Below are positions 33,731-45,243 of a stretch of 64,000 bases of DNA, one piece after another. The translations under genes were made by a program, and so were the position numbers. This DNA comes from Rutstroemia sp. NJR-2017a BVV2 (lineage: Eukaryota > Ascomycota > Leotiomycetes > Helotiales > Rutstroemiaceae): assembly GCA_002946415.1 (NCBI GenBank), contig NJPS01000046.1, positions 1,302,001 to 1,366,000 on the forward strand, in the 5' to 3' direction. The notes below the pieces were generated by a model. The model had not been told where the DNA came from and did not search any database. It worked only from the letters and a program-made list of their open reading frames with translations. How positions within the stretch are numbered: the stretch's first letter is position 1; each line of letters begins with the position of its first letter.

Positions 33731-34524
33731 GCTTTAAATTCGACTGTAAGATCTTTAACGCGATAAGGCTTGGCGCTGACGCCGGCGCTAGTGGCTTTCG
33801 TTTATCTAAGCGTTGCGCGGGGCGATCATGGAGAAGTAAAATTTTGTCTTTGGGTTTCCGGTGTCTCGGAGGAGCAAATTTATACAAATGTCCTAAGGAG
33901 ACACGAGATAACAGGTATTTATCATTGCGGGAGGAAATGAGGGGTTGTTAGTTTTGAAAGCAGAACGCCAAAAACGAACAGGGTGGCATCCAATGCAGAC
34001 ATGCAATCACCAGAGATAAGATGAATGTAACTGGAGGAGACTGGGGGTGCGAGATCCGGGTAAAAGCTTCCCGATTTCATACCCTCCTCCGAGCTTGTCT
34101 TACTAGATTCAGCAGTTTTGATACGTGGTGGACATTACATTACCTAGGTTCCATAACACTCCCTACTTTGGCTTGTGACTGTCGTTGTCAGTATACGTAT
34201 ACTGACTTGCTATGAAATGATAAGCATAGTATATAACATTGGAGGACTTGTTATAACTAAACGGAATATTCTCCGAGCAGTGGTTAACAAAATATGTGGT
34301 GGCAGTTTAGTGTAAGAGAGAACCAAGCTTTTTCTATATCGATTTCCTTTTCTATACTACATGCAGGTGCGCTCGATCAAGAAAAGAGATCTGTATGCAG
34401 TGGTACAAGAACGGATCGATTCCTTATTGTACAGTCCCCATCTCCCTCACTTCTCATCTCATCGTCTAGAAGTTTTTTATATATGCCCGGGTGAGTTCGG
34501 CGTGGTCATGGAATACTATATAAT
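33731..34524. other. Intergenic between MFS promoter and QCR6 3' end
   Basis: About 0.8 kb containing the upstream region of the MFS gene and the 3' flank of QCR6. No gene seen. Confidence 0.55.
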
Positions 34525-35430
34525 TTACTTGAGAGTGTTCCAGAGCTTAGGAGCAGCGCAAGCGGTTGCGCAGTGTGCAAGGTGGAAGACTGTAGTGGGG
34601 AGGTCAGTCGCTCTCCAGGAGAAATTAGAATACCGTAAAAATGTTAAGACATACATTCTTCAACGCAATCCTCGCCAGGGTGCTTCTTGTCCGTAGAACC
34701 ACTGGCACCAGTAACACGCTCGACACACTCATCGTAATGGTGCTTGGCGGGGGCGCAACCTGCGGACTCCTTACATTCTGTTATGAATGTTAGCCGTACT
34801 CTTCTACTCTAGATATGCTATTGTAAAGCTCATCGAAGGCCGAGCCACAATCAGATCTGTGGGCATGCATGATCGAGACAGATGATATGCTCTGAAGCTC
34901 AGAAAAAAATAGACTTACCCTCCTCGAACTTCTCTTTGGGATCCTCAAGTTCTTCCTCGTCCTCTTCCTCGTCTTCTTTTTCATCTTCCTCCTCATCGTT
35001 CTGTTTTGGTATAGGTGCGGGTGCATCATCATCATCGTCGTCACTCTTGGCCCTCTTGTCTGGAGTTGGGCCGGATGGGTCCTATAACTTCATGTTAGTC
35101 TGCGGCTTTAAAAGACTTGGACAGCCAAATGAAGAGGCATCCAGGCGGCTCTGCTGCTTCCGCGCTCTCCGCAAGGTATCAAGGTAGCTGCCTTTCCCCC
35201 GCGATCGCGGTATTTTTCCAGGCCATGGGCTTTCCCCGTTGCAGAGAGCTCAAACGGACAAGATCAATGAGATAGGGTCGACCACATACAATAGCCTCTC
35301 CCTCTCCGCCAACATCTTTCTGCGCAGGTGTCTTTTCTGAGCTGGCACCTCCGGATACTGCCTCTGCTTCAACAGTACTCCATGGCGTAGCAGCCGCCAC
35401 GAGGTCGCTCCAGCTGTCGAAGAAACCCAT
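34525..35430 (-). CDS. QCR6: Cytochrome bc1 complex subunit 6 (hinge protein)
   Basis: Four exons, 35430-35290, 35081-34919, 34777-34655 and 34589-34525, encode 163 residues. The first exon is a presequence-like region (MGFFDSWSDLVAAATPWS). The second encodes the long acidic run of Asp/Glu that gives the hinge protein its character. Exons 3 and 4 give the helical hairpin with paired cysteines (CKESAGC, HHYDECVERV, EDCVEE, then HLAHCATACAAPKLW). In complex III this subunit sits on the intermembrane side beside cytochrome c1 and helps cytochrome c docking. The short 65-nt last exon is needed to complete the conserved C-terminus and is easily missed by ORF scanning. Length agrees with fungal Qcr6. 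Confidence 0.93.
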
Positions 35431-36033
35431 CTCTACAATCGAGCTTTAGTTATAGAGTCAATTGTATGATTGCTGTAAGTCGCTGTACGTTGACGTTGTG
35501 GGGAAGAAAGTGCTAGGTAGTGTCAAATTCCGTGGTGTCGGATGAGAAATGAGCCTCGACAAAACTGAGGTTGCAATTCAATGATTCTGATTGGCTACGC
35601 AAGATTTTAAGCTAGGTGTATTTTAATTCCTGGTTTTTCCGACAAAATTCAAGATGTGCGATAAGGATCAAGACGAGCATTTTGAGACAGGATACTTTGA
35701 ACACTTCTAAACAAACTGGATTTCATTCATGGGTAGGTAAATACAATCCATCTCATGAGTACCATTTTGCTTAGACATTTGGACCTCAGGCACCAGGACC
35801 TATTATCTCTCAAGCAATTTATCACAAGTCTGAACGCCGTGCAGTGCCGCTTTACAGCTACATCTCTCTGCGAGTCCTCATAAACCATTCAAGCCCATTC
35901 TCCTATATCACCTATTGATAGAACGCCTTTCCTGCCATATTCCTGACCAAACCATCCTAACGTTCATCTAATCATGACTTCGTAACACCCCCATTGTAAC
36001 AATGTCGGTGACACAGCATACTGTGCTTGGTGC

Positions 36034-37041
36034 TTACTGCCGTTCGGCCTGCTCTCGTAATCGCTGATCCAGATCCACCGAGACAGCTTGTGCTTGTGCT
36101 TCTTCATAATCTGGCGGGGGCTCAGCTGGTGCTGTGAAATTCTCGGGCCGTGACGGATTTTCAGTGGAAGTTCTCACACCCGCTACCCCACTATCTTGAG
36201 CTACAGCTGGTGCTTCATTCGTAATTTCCTGCGCAGCTTCGTATGCAGGTAGCTGTTCCAGGTCCATGTTCGCCAAATCTATACCAGTGGTGCCGCGCTG
36301 GCCATGCTCCCGTGCGACGCTATATGCTTGGTATAGTCGCTCCTTTATTTGTTCAAAGCAGGCGTGAAAATCGAAAGCTCCTCCATCCCTAAAAGTCATT
36401 CGTACTTCAACTGCCGGATAATCTGGGGGAATTCCACCTCCCGAGACCGGCTTGCAAAGAGCCGTCCAGTAGTTTGCGCCAAAGAATGGAGCTCGAACAT
36501 GGCTGTCTTGAATGTTGAGAATTGGGGAACTAAACGACTTGAGGTCGGGAGTTGGATTGCTTGGAAGATAAACAACCTGGACAAAAATCAGCAAAAGCTT
36601 CCAAATCTCGAGAGTCCTGTTATGCCTACCCTTTGATTGGTAACAAAAACCACTCCCGCATCGCATTTTGCCGCGTATGGCTCAATGCCCGAAGTTGCGG
36701 TTGGCGTAGAAATTTGGAGACTTATTCGGGGCGGCGAGGTATAAAGGATGCGCTCATTAGGGAGTTTAACGAAGCCAGTCTCGTTCGGAGACGTCATCAC
36801 CCAACTTTTTTCACGAGCTGATTTTAGCATTGCTTCTTGCGCCATATGCAAGGTGTAAAGATGCTGTTCTTGATGAAAGGCATACATGATGATAGATAGA
36901 ACAAATATGCTGGAAGAGGAAGGGAAAGAAAGGAATGAGAAGAAGGAATTGAGGTGGGGAGAAAGGAGGTGGGTAGAGGTGATAGCATTGAAATACTACA
37001 TGCAAGAGGAAGCCACAGGAGACAACTTACTTTATTGACAT
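36034..37041 (-). CDS. GRAM-domain protein of the WBP2 family
   Basis: Three exons: a tiny first exon 37041-37031 (M-S-I plus two bases), then 36804-36630 and 36576-36034, encoding 242 residues. The spliced start reads MSINWVMTSPNETG, which matches the usual opening of fungal WBP2-like proteins. A GRAM/PH-like fold spans about 15-140 (TNQRVVYLPSN, PFFGANYWTALCKPV, FRDGGAFDFHACFEQIKERL). The C-terminal 90 residues are Pro/Glu-rich with PPPDY, a PPxY motif that binds WW domains. Human WBP2 is a coactivator and adaptor for WW proteins such as YAP and NEDD4 ligases; in fungi an Rsp5 partner role is plausible but inferred. The 227-nt first intron is long for this genome. Confidence 0.87.
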
Positions 37042-37508
37042 CTTGACTTGCCTACCGGAAGAGTATCAGTATCCGCCAGAAGGTTTGATAGGATTCCTTC
37101 GAGAGAGTGTGGGTCGAATCAGAGCAGAAGTGCAAGTCCTAAAATATGCACCGGTAATCGTTTCTTGTAAAGACTACTGTCAAAAGTACCGGATCACTGA
37201 ATGGAGTTCTGTGCGCCGACAAGACAAGGGGGCGAGGGAGACTGCTTTGTGAATGGACAGTTAAGAGACAAAAGTGTGGACCAAACGTTTTGCAGAGTCG
37301 CATCAAATCGCCACGGAGCGGATTCCTTGAATGGACTAGGCAAGATTGAGTGAGGTAGAAAATATGGAGGGATGAGAAGTTGCGTTGCTTGTAGACCCTT
37401 CATACACTTTTTCCGTGGGAGGTTCAGATGGACTAGGATTTCTGATAGCGGGGCAATAACCTTGGGGCCTTTGCTTTGTGCTTTGGCGAACAACGCAGGT
37501 GGGCGAGC
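37042..37508. other. Upstream region of the WBP2-like gene
   Basis: Short frames only. This segment separates the gene start from MITE copy 3. Confidence 0.5.
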
Positions 37509-37703
37509 TCTGCGGCTTGGAGAAAACAGGCCGATTTGGGATGATATATTGAAAATGATTACTATTATCGAATAAATATTCTAAAAGGCCCACGATACTG
37601 TGGTATTCTCACTATCCAAATGTCTTGGGATTATTATTGTCGGCCTGTTATTTCTGTGTCGACAGCCCATGCTACAACTCGGCCTGTTTTTCCAGGCCGA
37701 AGA
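37509..37703 (-). mobile_element. MITE copy 3, with 8-bp target duplication
   Basis: This is the best-preserved copy, 195 bp. Left end TCTGCGGCTTGGAGAAAACA and inverted right end TCTTCGGCCTGGAAAAACAG agree at most positions and both run into GGCCG. It is flanked by the perfect direct repeat GGGCGAGC (37501-37508 and 37704-37711). Orientation is opposite to copies 1 and 2. It is longer than the others because of extra sequence near the right end, including a second CGGCCTGTTATTTCTG end-like string at about 37640. Confidence 0.88.
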
Positions 37704-37711
37704 GGGCGAGC

Positions 37712-39187
37712 AGCCAACGACGCCTTCGCTACCTCCCGAGAAACAAGCAAAGATTGGCAAAGTCTGGTCAAGTTTGGTAAAGTACAAAGTTTGGTTCTGG
37801 GTGTTAAGGTTATCCATAGAATGGGGAATTGTCGTATGAGGTTGAGAGAACCCACACAGCTACGAATAATCTTCCGAGGTTCTTGTTGTGGGTATCGTAC
37901 CTACGTACGGATGTACGAAGTACGAAGCGTACTCGCAGTCTCGCATGTGGGAAGGAGTTGGTGATCTGGCGGAGAGCTTTGCTGGTCAAGGTGGTTGGTG
38001 GTCGGTGGTCGGTGATCGGTGATCGACGATTGAACCTCACTGGTCAATGGTCGCTGCCAGTGGTCAATGGCGTGTTCGGTCGCAAGGTCTAGGTTGTTCA
38101 TCTGAGTCGCTGTCTGGATTCCGGCGTCTCTCAGTGCATGAGGCAGCTTCACATGGAATAGACGGAAGTACCTCAGCGCTTCTTTAGGTATAGTAGCAGC
38201 TAAGATACTGTAGGTACGGGCGGGGAAGCGGTATCTCTACACCTACATATACATGAGCTACATGTGGTGGTGCCAGACTGCCAGTAACCCTTTTACGTTC
38301 TTGTTGTGATGATACCGGAGGCTGCTCCCGCTGCAACAGCTTCTGCAGGTGGTGATGATTGATCCAACAACGCACCCTTCTACCAAGGCACCTTACAGGA
38401 GGGGAAGATGGGATAGTGGATATGCATGTCTGCTGAATCCTGCTCTCCTGAATAGCCGTACAGTACCTGGATTGAAGTTCTAAGACTCCCAGTATCTGTT
38501 CAGACGCCTGTTCGGCCATGTGAAAATTTCTTCTTTCTATTCGAATCCTTCTGGTGCTGTAGTCTGACATACATTCGCTTGTCGCCCCTGTTCCTGTACT
38601 CGTATGCACGAAGGCCTCAATGTTGCACGCATAAGGGAAAAAGATACCGGCCGGACGAGCGTTCCAGAGCTTCATTTAGGCTGATTTGCCACAGCCAATC
38701 CTTTGGATGACTTGTCTGTAAGAACATCCTGCTTCTCTTCCTGTGCGAAATTGGCCAATAGAAAAGGCAGGGCTAGATTTCGAAGGCAGCGGGAGAATTT
38801 AGCACTTCTGGGCATCAGTGCACAGCTGTGCAGTATTCGAGTATGATTAGCTTTTTCTTTTAAGGTTGGGCGAGCGGCTTGGGGAAGCTGCAAATTAATA
38901 TGTAGCTAGACCAATCGACCGTGAACACTGCATGGCACTTAGGTACAATGAGAGAGTTTGGAGTGATAGCGGGCGGCCTCTAGAACTAAACCTCATGGTG
39001 CAGCTGTACTTCTTGGTAAGGGTTACGTTGCTAGCTTTATAGCGGCAGGCCTACTTTCTTCAAGCAGCAGGTCGACCACAAATGAGGACCCGAGGTTTTG
39101 GAAGCATGGATGGCCGGATCAAAGGTTCACAGCTGATATTGAGAAGCCGTTTCGAAACTTCTAACTTACGCAAGAATCTGTAACTCC
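37712..39187. other. Intergenic, with a GGTC-rich simple repeat
   Basis: About 1.5 kb. At 37985-38030 the sequence is an imperfect GGTCGGTGATC repeat, followed by TGGTCAATGG repeats to about 38070. Minus-strand frames at 38184-38675 and 38672-38893 have random composition and are not credited. Confidence 0.5.
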
Positions 39188-40138
39188 ATGTTTATCTCAA
39201 TGAGACTTTCTCCTGTTAGATTACCCATCACTCCTTCCATCGGTCAACGTTTCAATCCCATCAAAACCCGTGCAAGTATTCGGAGCTCAATTCGCGTCAT
39301 GTCTACTTCACCCCAGAGCATATCCTTGGAACAAATCGAAACCCTCAAACAGTACACAGCATGTGATATCGCAGATGCTCTGCTCAAGCTCAAAGTCCCT
39401 GGCGCTGGTTTCCTTCCTGATATTAATCCTATTTTCAAGTCAGCAGCTTCTTCAAATGAAATTGACCTTGCTCCTGTTTCCACAGTTGTTTTTGTACCTA
39501 AGAGCAGCACCGACCTTGCCAAATATTCTCCTCCGAACATACCTGGCGGCAAGCACTGGGTGGACCTCACTGTTCCAAAGTCAATTATAGTCATAAGTCA
39601 GCCTGAAGGCCAAAATAATGCAGTTCTCGGTGGAATCATGGCCTTAAGGGCCAAGGTTCTTGATGCTCGAGGTATCGTGGTTAGCGGTAGGGTCAGAGAC
39701 TTAGACGAGTTGGAGGCTACCGGACTTCCTGTAAGCTTCTGGATTTCTCCTCTCGCTATATACCCTTAGAAGTGGATCTAGATTCTAATACTATGAATCT
39801 GTGCCACCGGACATGCAAATTATTGACAATCTTGCCCTCAAAACCTTCTGCTGACATCTTACCTGCAGATTTGGGCTCGTGGTACATCTGTCGTAGGAGC
39901 CGGCGGTGAATCCAAACCTCATGCTCTACAAGTGTCATTGAACATTTCAGGGACCATTGTCGAGCCTGGAGATCTAGCATTTTGTGATCCGAAGAATGGT
40001 GTGGTCATCATCCCACAGGCTAAGGTATTGGACGTGATTTCAATGCTACCTGGTCTCTGTGCTGCGGATGAGCGTGTTAAAGACGAAGTCAAGCAAGGGA
40101 TGTCCGTTCAAGAAGCATTCAAAAAGCACCGAGGATGA
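39188..40138 (+). CDS. RraA-like / HMG-CHA-type aldolase family protein
   Basis: Two exons, 39188-39730 and 39869-40138, encode up to 270 residues. ATGs at 39203 and 39299 are alternatives. The extra 35-residue N-terminus is rich in Arg, Ser and Pro with no acidic residue (RLSPVRLPITPSIGQRF), suggesting a mitochondrial presequence, while a start at 39299 (MSTSPQS) would give a cytosolic form. The body matches the RraA/4-hydroxy-4-methyl-2-oxoglutarate aldolase fold: CDIADALLKL, AVLGGIMALRAK, and the metal-site segment GIVVSGRVRDLDEL with its Arg-Asp pair. The second exon gives PGDLAFCDPKNGVVIIP. Members cleave oxaloacetate or HMG-type acids; bacterial RraA binds RNase E. The exact fungal substrate is unknown. 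Confidence 0.88.
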
Positions 40139-41121
40139 TTAAGATTGCTTGGCCCATCCACTTGAGTGTCTCATTTGCACCGAACCCCGCTTGCTCCGAG
40201 CTGCCCTACTACCATTCTTCTGTTGAGCAATACCTGCATCACAACGAAACAGCAGGCGAACGTATTTATGACGTTCTCTGAGTACCTATCTTACGCGGGC
40301 TCGTTTCATACCTCAAGGATCTGGCCTGGTCAGGCTTCTAGCTCAACAACAACACTCCGCCACTAGTGAGGTGAACGCATACGCATCCAATGCCTAGAGT
40401 CACAGTGTTGATATGCTAGAAGAGCCCTGCCTGCCACGTATATTTCAATGAGTTGCTAGACATGATTCTACCGCTTTACACCTGGACCAAGGAGAGATAG
40501 TTTTAACCTCTTGGTGACCAAGCAGAGAATCTTGTCAGCATCGCCTCTAGTTTTCAGGGCCACTTGCGTGTTACTGCTTCTACCCTGAGAGATATTACGA
40601 TGAGATATCGGCTGAAGGTATATTAGTCGAAGCAGCAGGAAGACTTGGGTAGAAGAACGTTCAGAAATAAAAAAAAGAAACCCCTTTATAATCAAAGTAA
40701 GATTGTGATGCCTTCAACTATGGTCTCTGAGGCGAGTATGTAGACTTGAACCTTCAATGTTGTACACTACTCTGTTATTGTCTTCATCCTTCAGTCTCTC
40801 CTTCTATCTTCGAACAATCTCGTCTTGTTCCTCTCACTGCACCAAAAGTAGTAGAACCGATCATCACATATATCTCGTCTATGCTTGATTTCAAATTCCG
40901 ACCATTCCTGCGCCCAAGTCGGATCAAATACTCACCTAAGCCTAGTTATTATTCCATAGAAATTCCCTCCTCCGAAGAGCAGTCCAACCTCTGGCGATAA
41001 GTGCTATGCCGAGGGTATCGAATTCGTCCTTGTCTCTCACATTTTCATTTTCCATACAATTTACGAAGATGTAGCATGAAGTGCACTTATAAAACTCGAT
41101 TGGTATTGTGATCTACATGTA
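40139..41121. other. Intergenic between convergent genes
   Basis: About 1 kb of 3' flanks from the RraA-like gene and NCS6. No gene seen. Confidence 0.6.
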
Positions 41122-42417
41122 CTACCCCGCAGCCAACGCCAACCCCTCCATTCTTCTTCTCAACGTAGAGCTCTCCTCTTCTTCCTCCACGTCCACTTCG
41201 ATTTCCATCTTTGGCCGGTTCTTATTCAAACCTTCCAACAAGACACATGCCTTGCAGATCTCTTGACTCGACATGTAACCGCATTTCTTGCAAGTACCTA
41301 AGGTCTGTCTGGTAATCTTTCGGGAATCCTTCTTCGACCCTTTACGGGGTTCAGATATCTCCTCTATTCTGTCGTGGCGTTGACCATTCGTGCTATTCGA
41401 TGCAAGAGAGGTAATATCAATCTCCCTTCCGGCAGCCTCTTCGTCTGCTTGCAGCTTCTTTTCCATATCAGCCATTTCTCCACCACTCGATCTGCCATTG
41501 GTCCCGCATCCCCCAGCGCCTTCATCCTCACCATCAGCGCTTGACAGCGCGATCTTCTGACTCTTGCAATGACCAGCACTGCTGACTTCTGCTGGCACTA
41601 ATTTTGCCATATCTTCTCCACTGCGCACAACATCCAAAATCGCACTAGGTCGTACTCTTTCCAAATTCTTGATCAAACTTCGTGCACTGCCACGGAAAGC
41701 CTCGGGGCTGTATAAACATTCCGTACTGAAGTAATCTAGCTTCTTGTGGTGTGCATACAACACAATCTCCTTCTCGTATGCGTATTTCAAAGGCTTGCTT
41801 CGTCGAACATCGCTTGTTTTGTCACCAGTGACAATACTCGTACTTCTTGCTAACCGGGGCAAGTCACCGCGCAATAGATTCATCAGGATAGTTTCCGCGA
41901 CGTCATCCGCATTGTGTCCTGTCACCACATGTTTGATGCCCAGCATTTTCGCCCCTCGATCTAGAGCCTGTCGCCGGAATACGCCGCAATATGTGCAGTT
42001 CCCTTTCTTCCCTATAGTTTCCACCACTTGATCCATAGTCCATCCGTATAACTCATCGTAGCCTACTATTTTCAGAGGCATTTCGTACTGCACCGCATTG
42101 CGCTTAACTGTTTCGAGGGAGTCATCTCGGTATCCTTTGATTCCTTCATCTATACTAAGTAGAACTAGTTCGAGACCATAATTATATCTTTCGTTCAGGG
42201 TTTTCAGTACGGATGCGAGTACAGTCGAGTCCTTTCCACCTGATGCACCGATCGCTATCCGGTCTCCTGGTGAGAAGAGAGATGTCGAGGTAATTGTATG
42301 GTGGATTTCTGCTTCGAAGATGGCGATGAAACATGCTTTGCACAGTTTCTGGTGGTTCTTGGGCCGTATTATGAGCGCGCGTGCGGTTTTGCATAACGCA
42401 CACGGTACGGGTGCCAT
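41122..42417 (-). CDS. NCS6: Cytoplasmic tRNA 2-thiolation protein 1 (Ncs6/Ctu1)
   Basis: A single exon of 431 residues. The start at 42417 ([15 protein letters not shown]) is the family start; an in-frame ATG ten codons upstream is less likely. Zinc knuckles lie at CALC and CKAC, the ATP-pyrophosphatase loop at SGGKDS (59-64), the catalytic-region cysteine motif at [10 protein letters not shown], and [12 protein letters not shown] follows. The C-terminal knuckle pair is [16 protein letters not shown]. Ncs6 with Ncs2 puts sulfur on U34 of tRNA Lys, Glu and Gln (mcm5s2U), using Urm1 as sulfur carrier. An insertion of about 100 residues, Gly/Ser/Glu-rich, separates the PP-loop domain from the last zinc motif and makes the protein longer than yeast Ncs6 (359). 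It is divergent from RPL8 with 286 bp between starts. Confidence 0.95.
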   Translation of the reverse strand: MAPVPCALCKTARALIIRPKNHQKLCKACFIAIFEAEIHHTITSTSLFSPGDRIAIGASGGKDSTVLASVLKTLNERYNYGLELVLLSIDEGIKGYRDDSLETVKRNAVQYEMPLKIVGYDELYGWTMDQVVETIGKKGNCTYCGVFRRQALDRGAKMLGIKHVVTGHNADDVAETILMNLLRGDLPRLARSTSIVTGDKTSDVRRSKPLKYAYEKEIVLYAHHKKLDYFSTECLYSPEAFRGSARSLIKNLERVRPSAILDVVRSGEDMAKLVPAEVSSAGHCKSQKIALSSADGEDEGAGGCGTNGRSSGGEMADMEKKLQADEEAAGREIDITSLASNSTNGQRHDRIEEISEPRKGSKKDSRKITRQTLGTCKKCGYMSSQEICKACVLLEGLNKNRPKMEIEVDVEEEEESSTLRRRMEGLALAAG

Positions 42418-42533
42418 TTTGAAGAAGTCAGAGGTATCAAACACCAAAAAATATACATATGTACAATCTTCCCCAGAGCGTCGCGGGGAAAATGTTGGCG
42501 ATTAGCGCTTCACTCATCCCGCTTCGGCCGCAT

Positions 42534-42539
42534 CACGTG
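42534..42539. promoter_or_regulatory. CACGTG E-box in the NCS6-RPL8 divergent promoter
   Basis: The palindrome CACGTG (in CATCACGTGC) lies 117 bp from the NCS6 start and 165 bp from the RPL8 start. Such sites bind bHLH factors such as Cbf1, which regulates ribosomal protein genes in several ascomycetes. Whether it is used here is inference from position only. Confidence 0.4.
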
Positions 42540-42703
42540 CAAGAAGAAAAAAGTGGACTAGCGTGCCAAGAGTTTAGTGCCCTAGCGCTCGCACACAGTT
42601 ATTCTCGCGAACTTTTCGAAATTCTTTTCGTTCTATCCCTCTCGACGACATCAACGACTCGACACCAAATTCGCTGCTTCGACAACCCAGCGTCTCGATC
42701 AAT

Positions 42704-43783
42704 ATGGTAAGCTTCTGATTATGTTTGATTTTATTACTATCACCGTGGAGTGATTACGACTCGCCATCGCTCTCGTACCTCTACGAGCAATCGCACGTCG
42801 AGATGCATTTTCTATCAATCTACCTTTGGGTTTTTTGATGATGATTTGGCTTGAGCTATATGTGTGCAGAAATGCCTCTGTAGTCTCTTTAGAGTTCAAA
42901 GAAGATACTTGGTGAACATATTCGCTGATGTCTTCTTTTCTCAATGACAGCCTCCAAAATCCGGAAAGAAGGCGGCGCCAGCCCCATTCCCCCAGTCAAA
43001 AGCTGGTGCAGGAAAGAAGGCAGCAAAGGTATGTCAATCCTATGAAAAGCTAGTATATCAATCGATGCTAATTGGTTCAAGAACCCTCTCATCGAGAAGC
43101 GCACCCGTAACTTCGGTATCGGTCAAGACATCCAGCCCAGGAGAAATCTTTCTCGTATGGTGAAGTGGCCCGAGTATGTCCGCCTTCAACGCCAAAAGAA
43201 GATCCTCAACATGAGATTGAAGGTCCCACCTGCGATTGCCCAATTCCAACACGTTCTCGACCGCAACACCGCCGCCCAGGCTCTCAAGCTTCTCAACAAG
43301 TACCGCCCTGAAAGCAAGACCGAGAAGAAGGAGCGTTTGTTGAAGGAGGCTACCGCCATCAAGGAGGGTAAGAAGAAGGAGGATGTCAGCAAGAAGCCAT
43401 ATGCCGTCAAGTACGGTCTCAACCACGTTGTTGGTTTGATCGAAGCCAAGAAGGCCTCTTTGGTTCTCATCCCCAACGATGTTGACCCAATTGAGTTGGT
43501 CATCTTCCTTCCCGCTTTGTGCAAGAAGATGGGTGTCCCTTACGCCATCATCAAGGGCAAGGCCAGACTCGGCACTGTCGTCCACAAGAAGACCGCTGCT
43601 GTTGTTGCCCTTACCGAGGTCCGCTCCGAGGACAAGTCCGAGCTGTCGAAATTGGTACAAGCCATCAAGGACCAACACGATGACTCTGTCACCAGACACT
43701 GGGGAGGTGGAATTATGGGTGCTAAGGCCAATGCCCGCACAGAGAAGAAGCGCAAGGCACTTGAGAGCGCCATCAAGATCTAA
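42704..43783 (+). CDS. RPL8: 60S ribosomal protein eL8 (L7a / yeast L8)
   Basis: Three exons: the bare ATG at 42704-42706, then 42951-43028 and 43082-43783, encode 260 residues. An intron placed directly after the start codon is common in fungal ribosomal protein genes. The protein is a full-length eL8 with a basic N-terminus ([18 protein letters not shown]), the [21 protein letters not shown] block, the L7Ae-type RNA-binding fold ([40 protein letters not shown]) and the C-terminal [16 protein letters not shown]. It binds 25S/5.8S rRNA early in 60S assembly. Codons are strongly biased to C-ending triplets, as expected for high expression. Intron 1 is 244 nt and contains box-like C and D motifs discussed separately. 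Confidence 0.97.
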
Positions 43784-45243
43784 ATGTGATCTTGATGTGA
43801 CTTTTATTACGGCGTTTTTATGATATTATGGCATGGCAGGGACTAGCTAGGCAAGGCAGCTTTTTTGATAAAATCGAACAATGACCCAATAAAAGGCCGC
43901 ATGATAACATAAAAGTTTGATCTCTATTTTGAAGATATAGTTGAATGTGCTTGAGTGTTCTCTTTGGGCCGCTGTAGCAGTCAAGGCTTTCCATTGAAAC
44001 CTTTTCCTAAATGCCTGTTAATTTCATGTTCGCAACATCCTAATCCACCTGGACTTACGGTTCCGACAGAATTGACACCCGATTACATAACAGAATGAAT
44101 GCCCATACCAAGTAGGCTCAATCAATACACGGCAGCAAGTCAGCGGGATCTACCATAGTAAAATCTCGATAAGACGTTTGCACAACAGCGACTATACCAC
44201 AAGTCCACACTCCACAGAGCAATGATCGAAGATGTCTTAACCCTCTTCGCAGAATTTCTTATGGTCATCAATCTTTCTGTGTTCGATCGCCATCTAGGGT
44301 TGTACAGTTCTAGGATTTCAGGATTCTAGGATAACCCGGTGACAATCTTACTTTTTTTTCTTTCCTTTTTTTCCTTGAAATGCTGGCCAAGGTTAGCCAA
44401 GTCCCGTGGTGTGGAAGGGCCGAAGACCTCTTTTCCATGGAGAAACGGAGTCGACGATGGGGCCACAAGCCAGCCACAATTCCGGGCTTCACTTGGATCA
44501 TCGAATTTGAAGAATTCATAACGTTTACGCGGATAGATTTCAACTGCGGTTCCCTTAATTTATAAGTATGGATTTGAGGGATTTGAGGTATTTGATCAGT
44601 ACAGAGTATCCCATGTGTCTCGGAATGACGGCCTGAATCCCAGTCGGGAATATACGTTACCATGCTATGGGGGTACTATGGGGGTATTCCGTCGCGGTGG
44701 AAGTGATTCTGAGCGACACCCGAACAGATCCGCGACAGCAACAGCGGTTTTAGAGCGAACCCCGGAACTTACCCCTCTGAGGAGGTCTTTGGGTAAGATT
44801 CCGTGGGCATGGGCGTGGGATTGGTTTGCAGTTTCTTCTTGCAATCACCGACATAAATCCAAGGCCAGCCTACCTCTTCCCATTCGAATCCGAATCTACC
44901 AAAAATCTTCATATCATTTCTTCGAAATTTTACTCCACAAGTTCATTCACACAAATTGACAGCCTCTGATTGGATAGCACCTATCCGTGACTCTCTTATC
45001 GTGCACGACGGTGTATGTAGTCATTTGTACCTCCCCCCTGCTCTTAGCCAAGATCCATAGTCCCTTGTTGCCGACCCGACGGACTGCCGCTGCGCTCACA
45101 TTATTTAATATTCGCAAACTCAACAGATTTATAACCACGTCAACACCTATTACTCACTCTTACTTACTCAATATCCATACCTACTGAATCCTCCTGAGCC
45201 GTAACATCATCAACGAACACTATCGTAACAACACTACAAAGAT
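43784..45243. other. Intergenic, no gene seen
   Basis: About 1.5 kb between RPL8 and the carbonic anhydrase gene. It has short frames only. The last 250 bp before 45244 are pyrimidine/TA-rich leader. Confidence 0.55.

Noticed and set aside
38184..38893. Two minus-strand frames of 163 and 73 codons
   Set aside because: Random amino-acid composition, no splice link between them, no recognisable motif.
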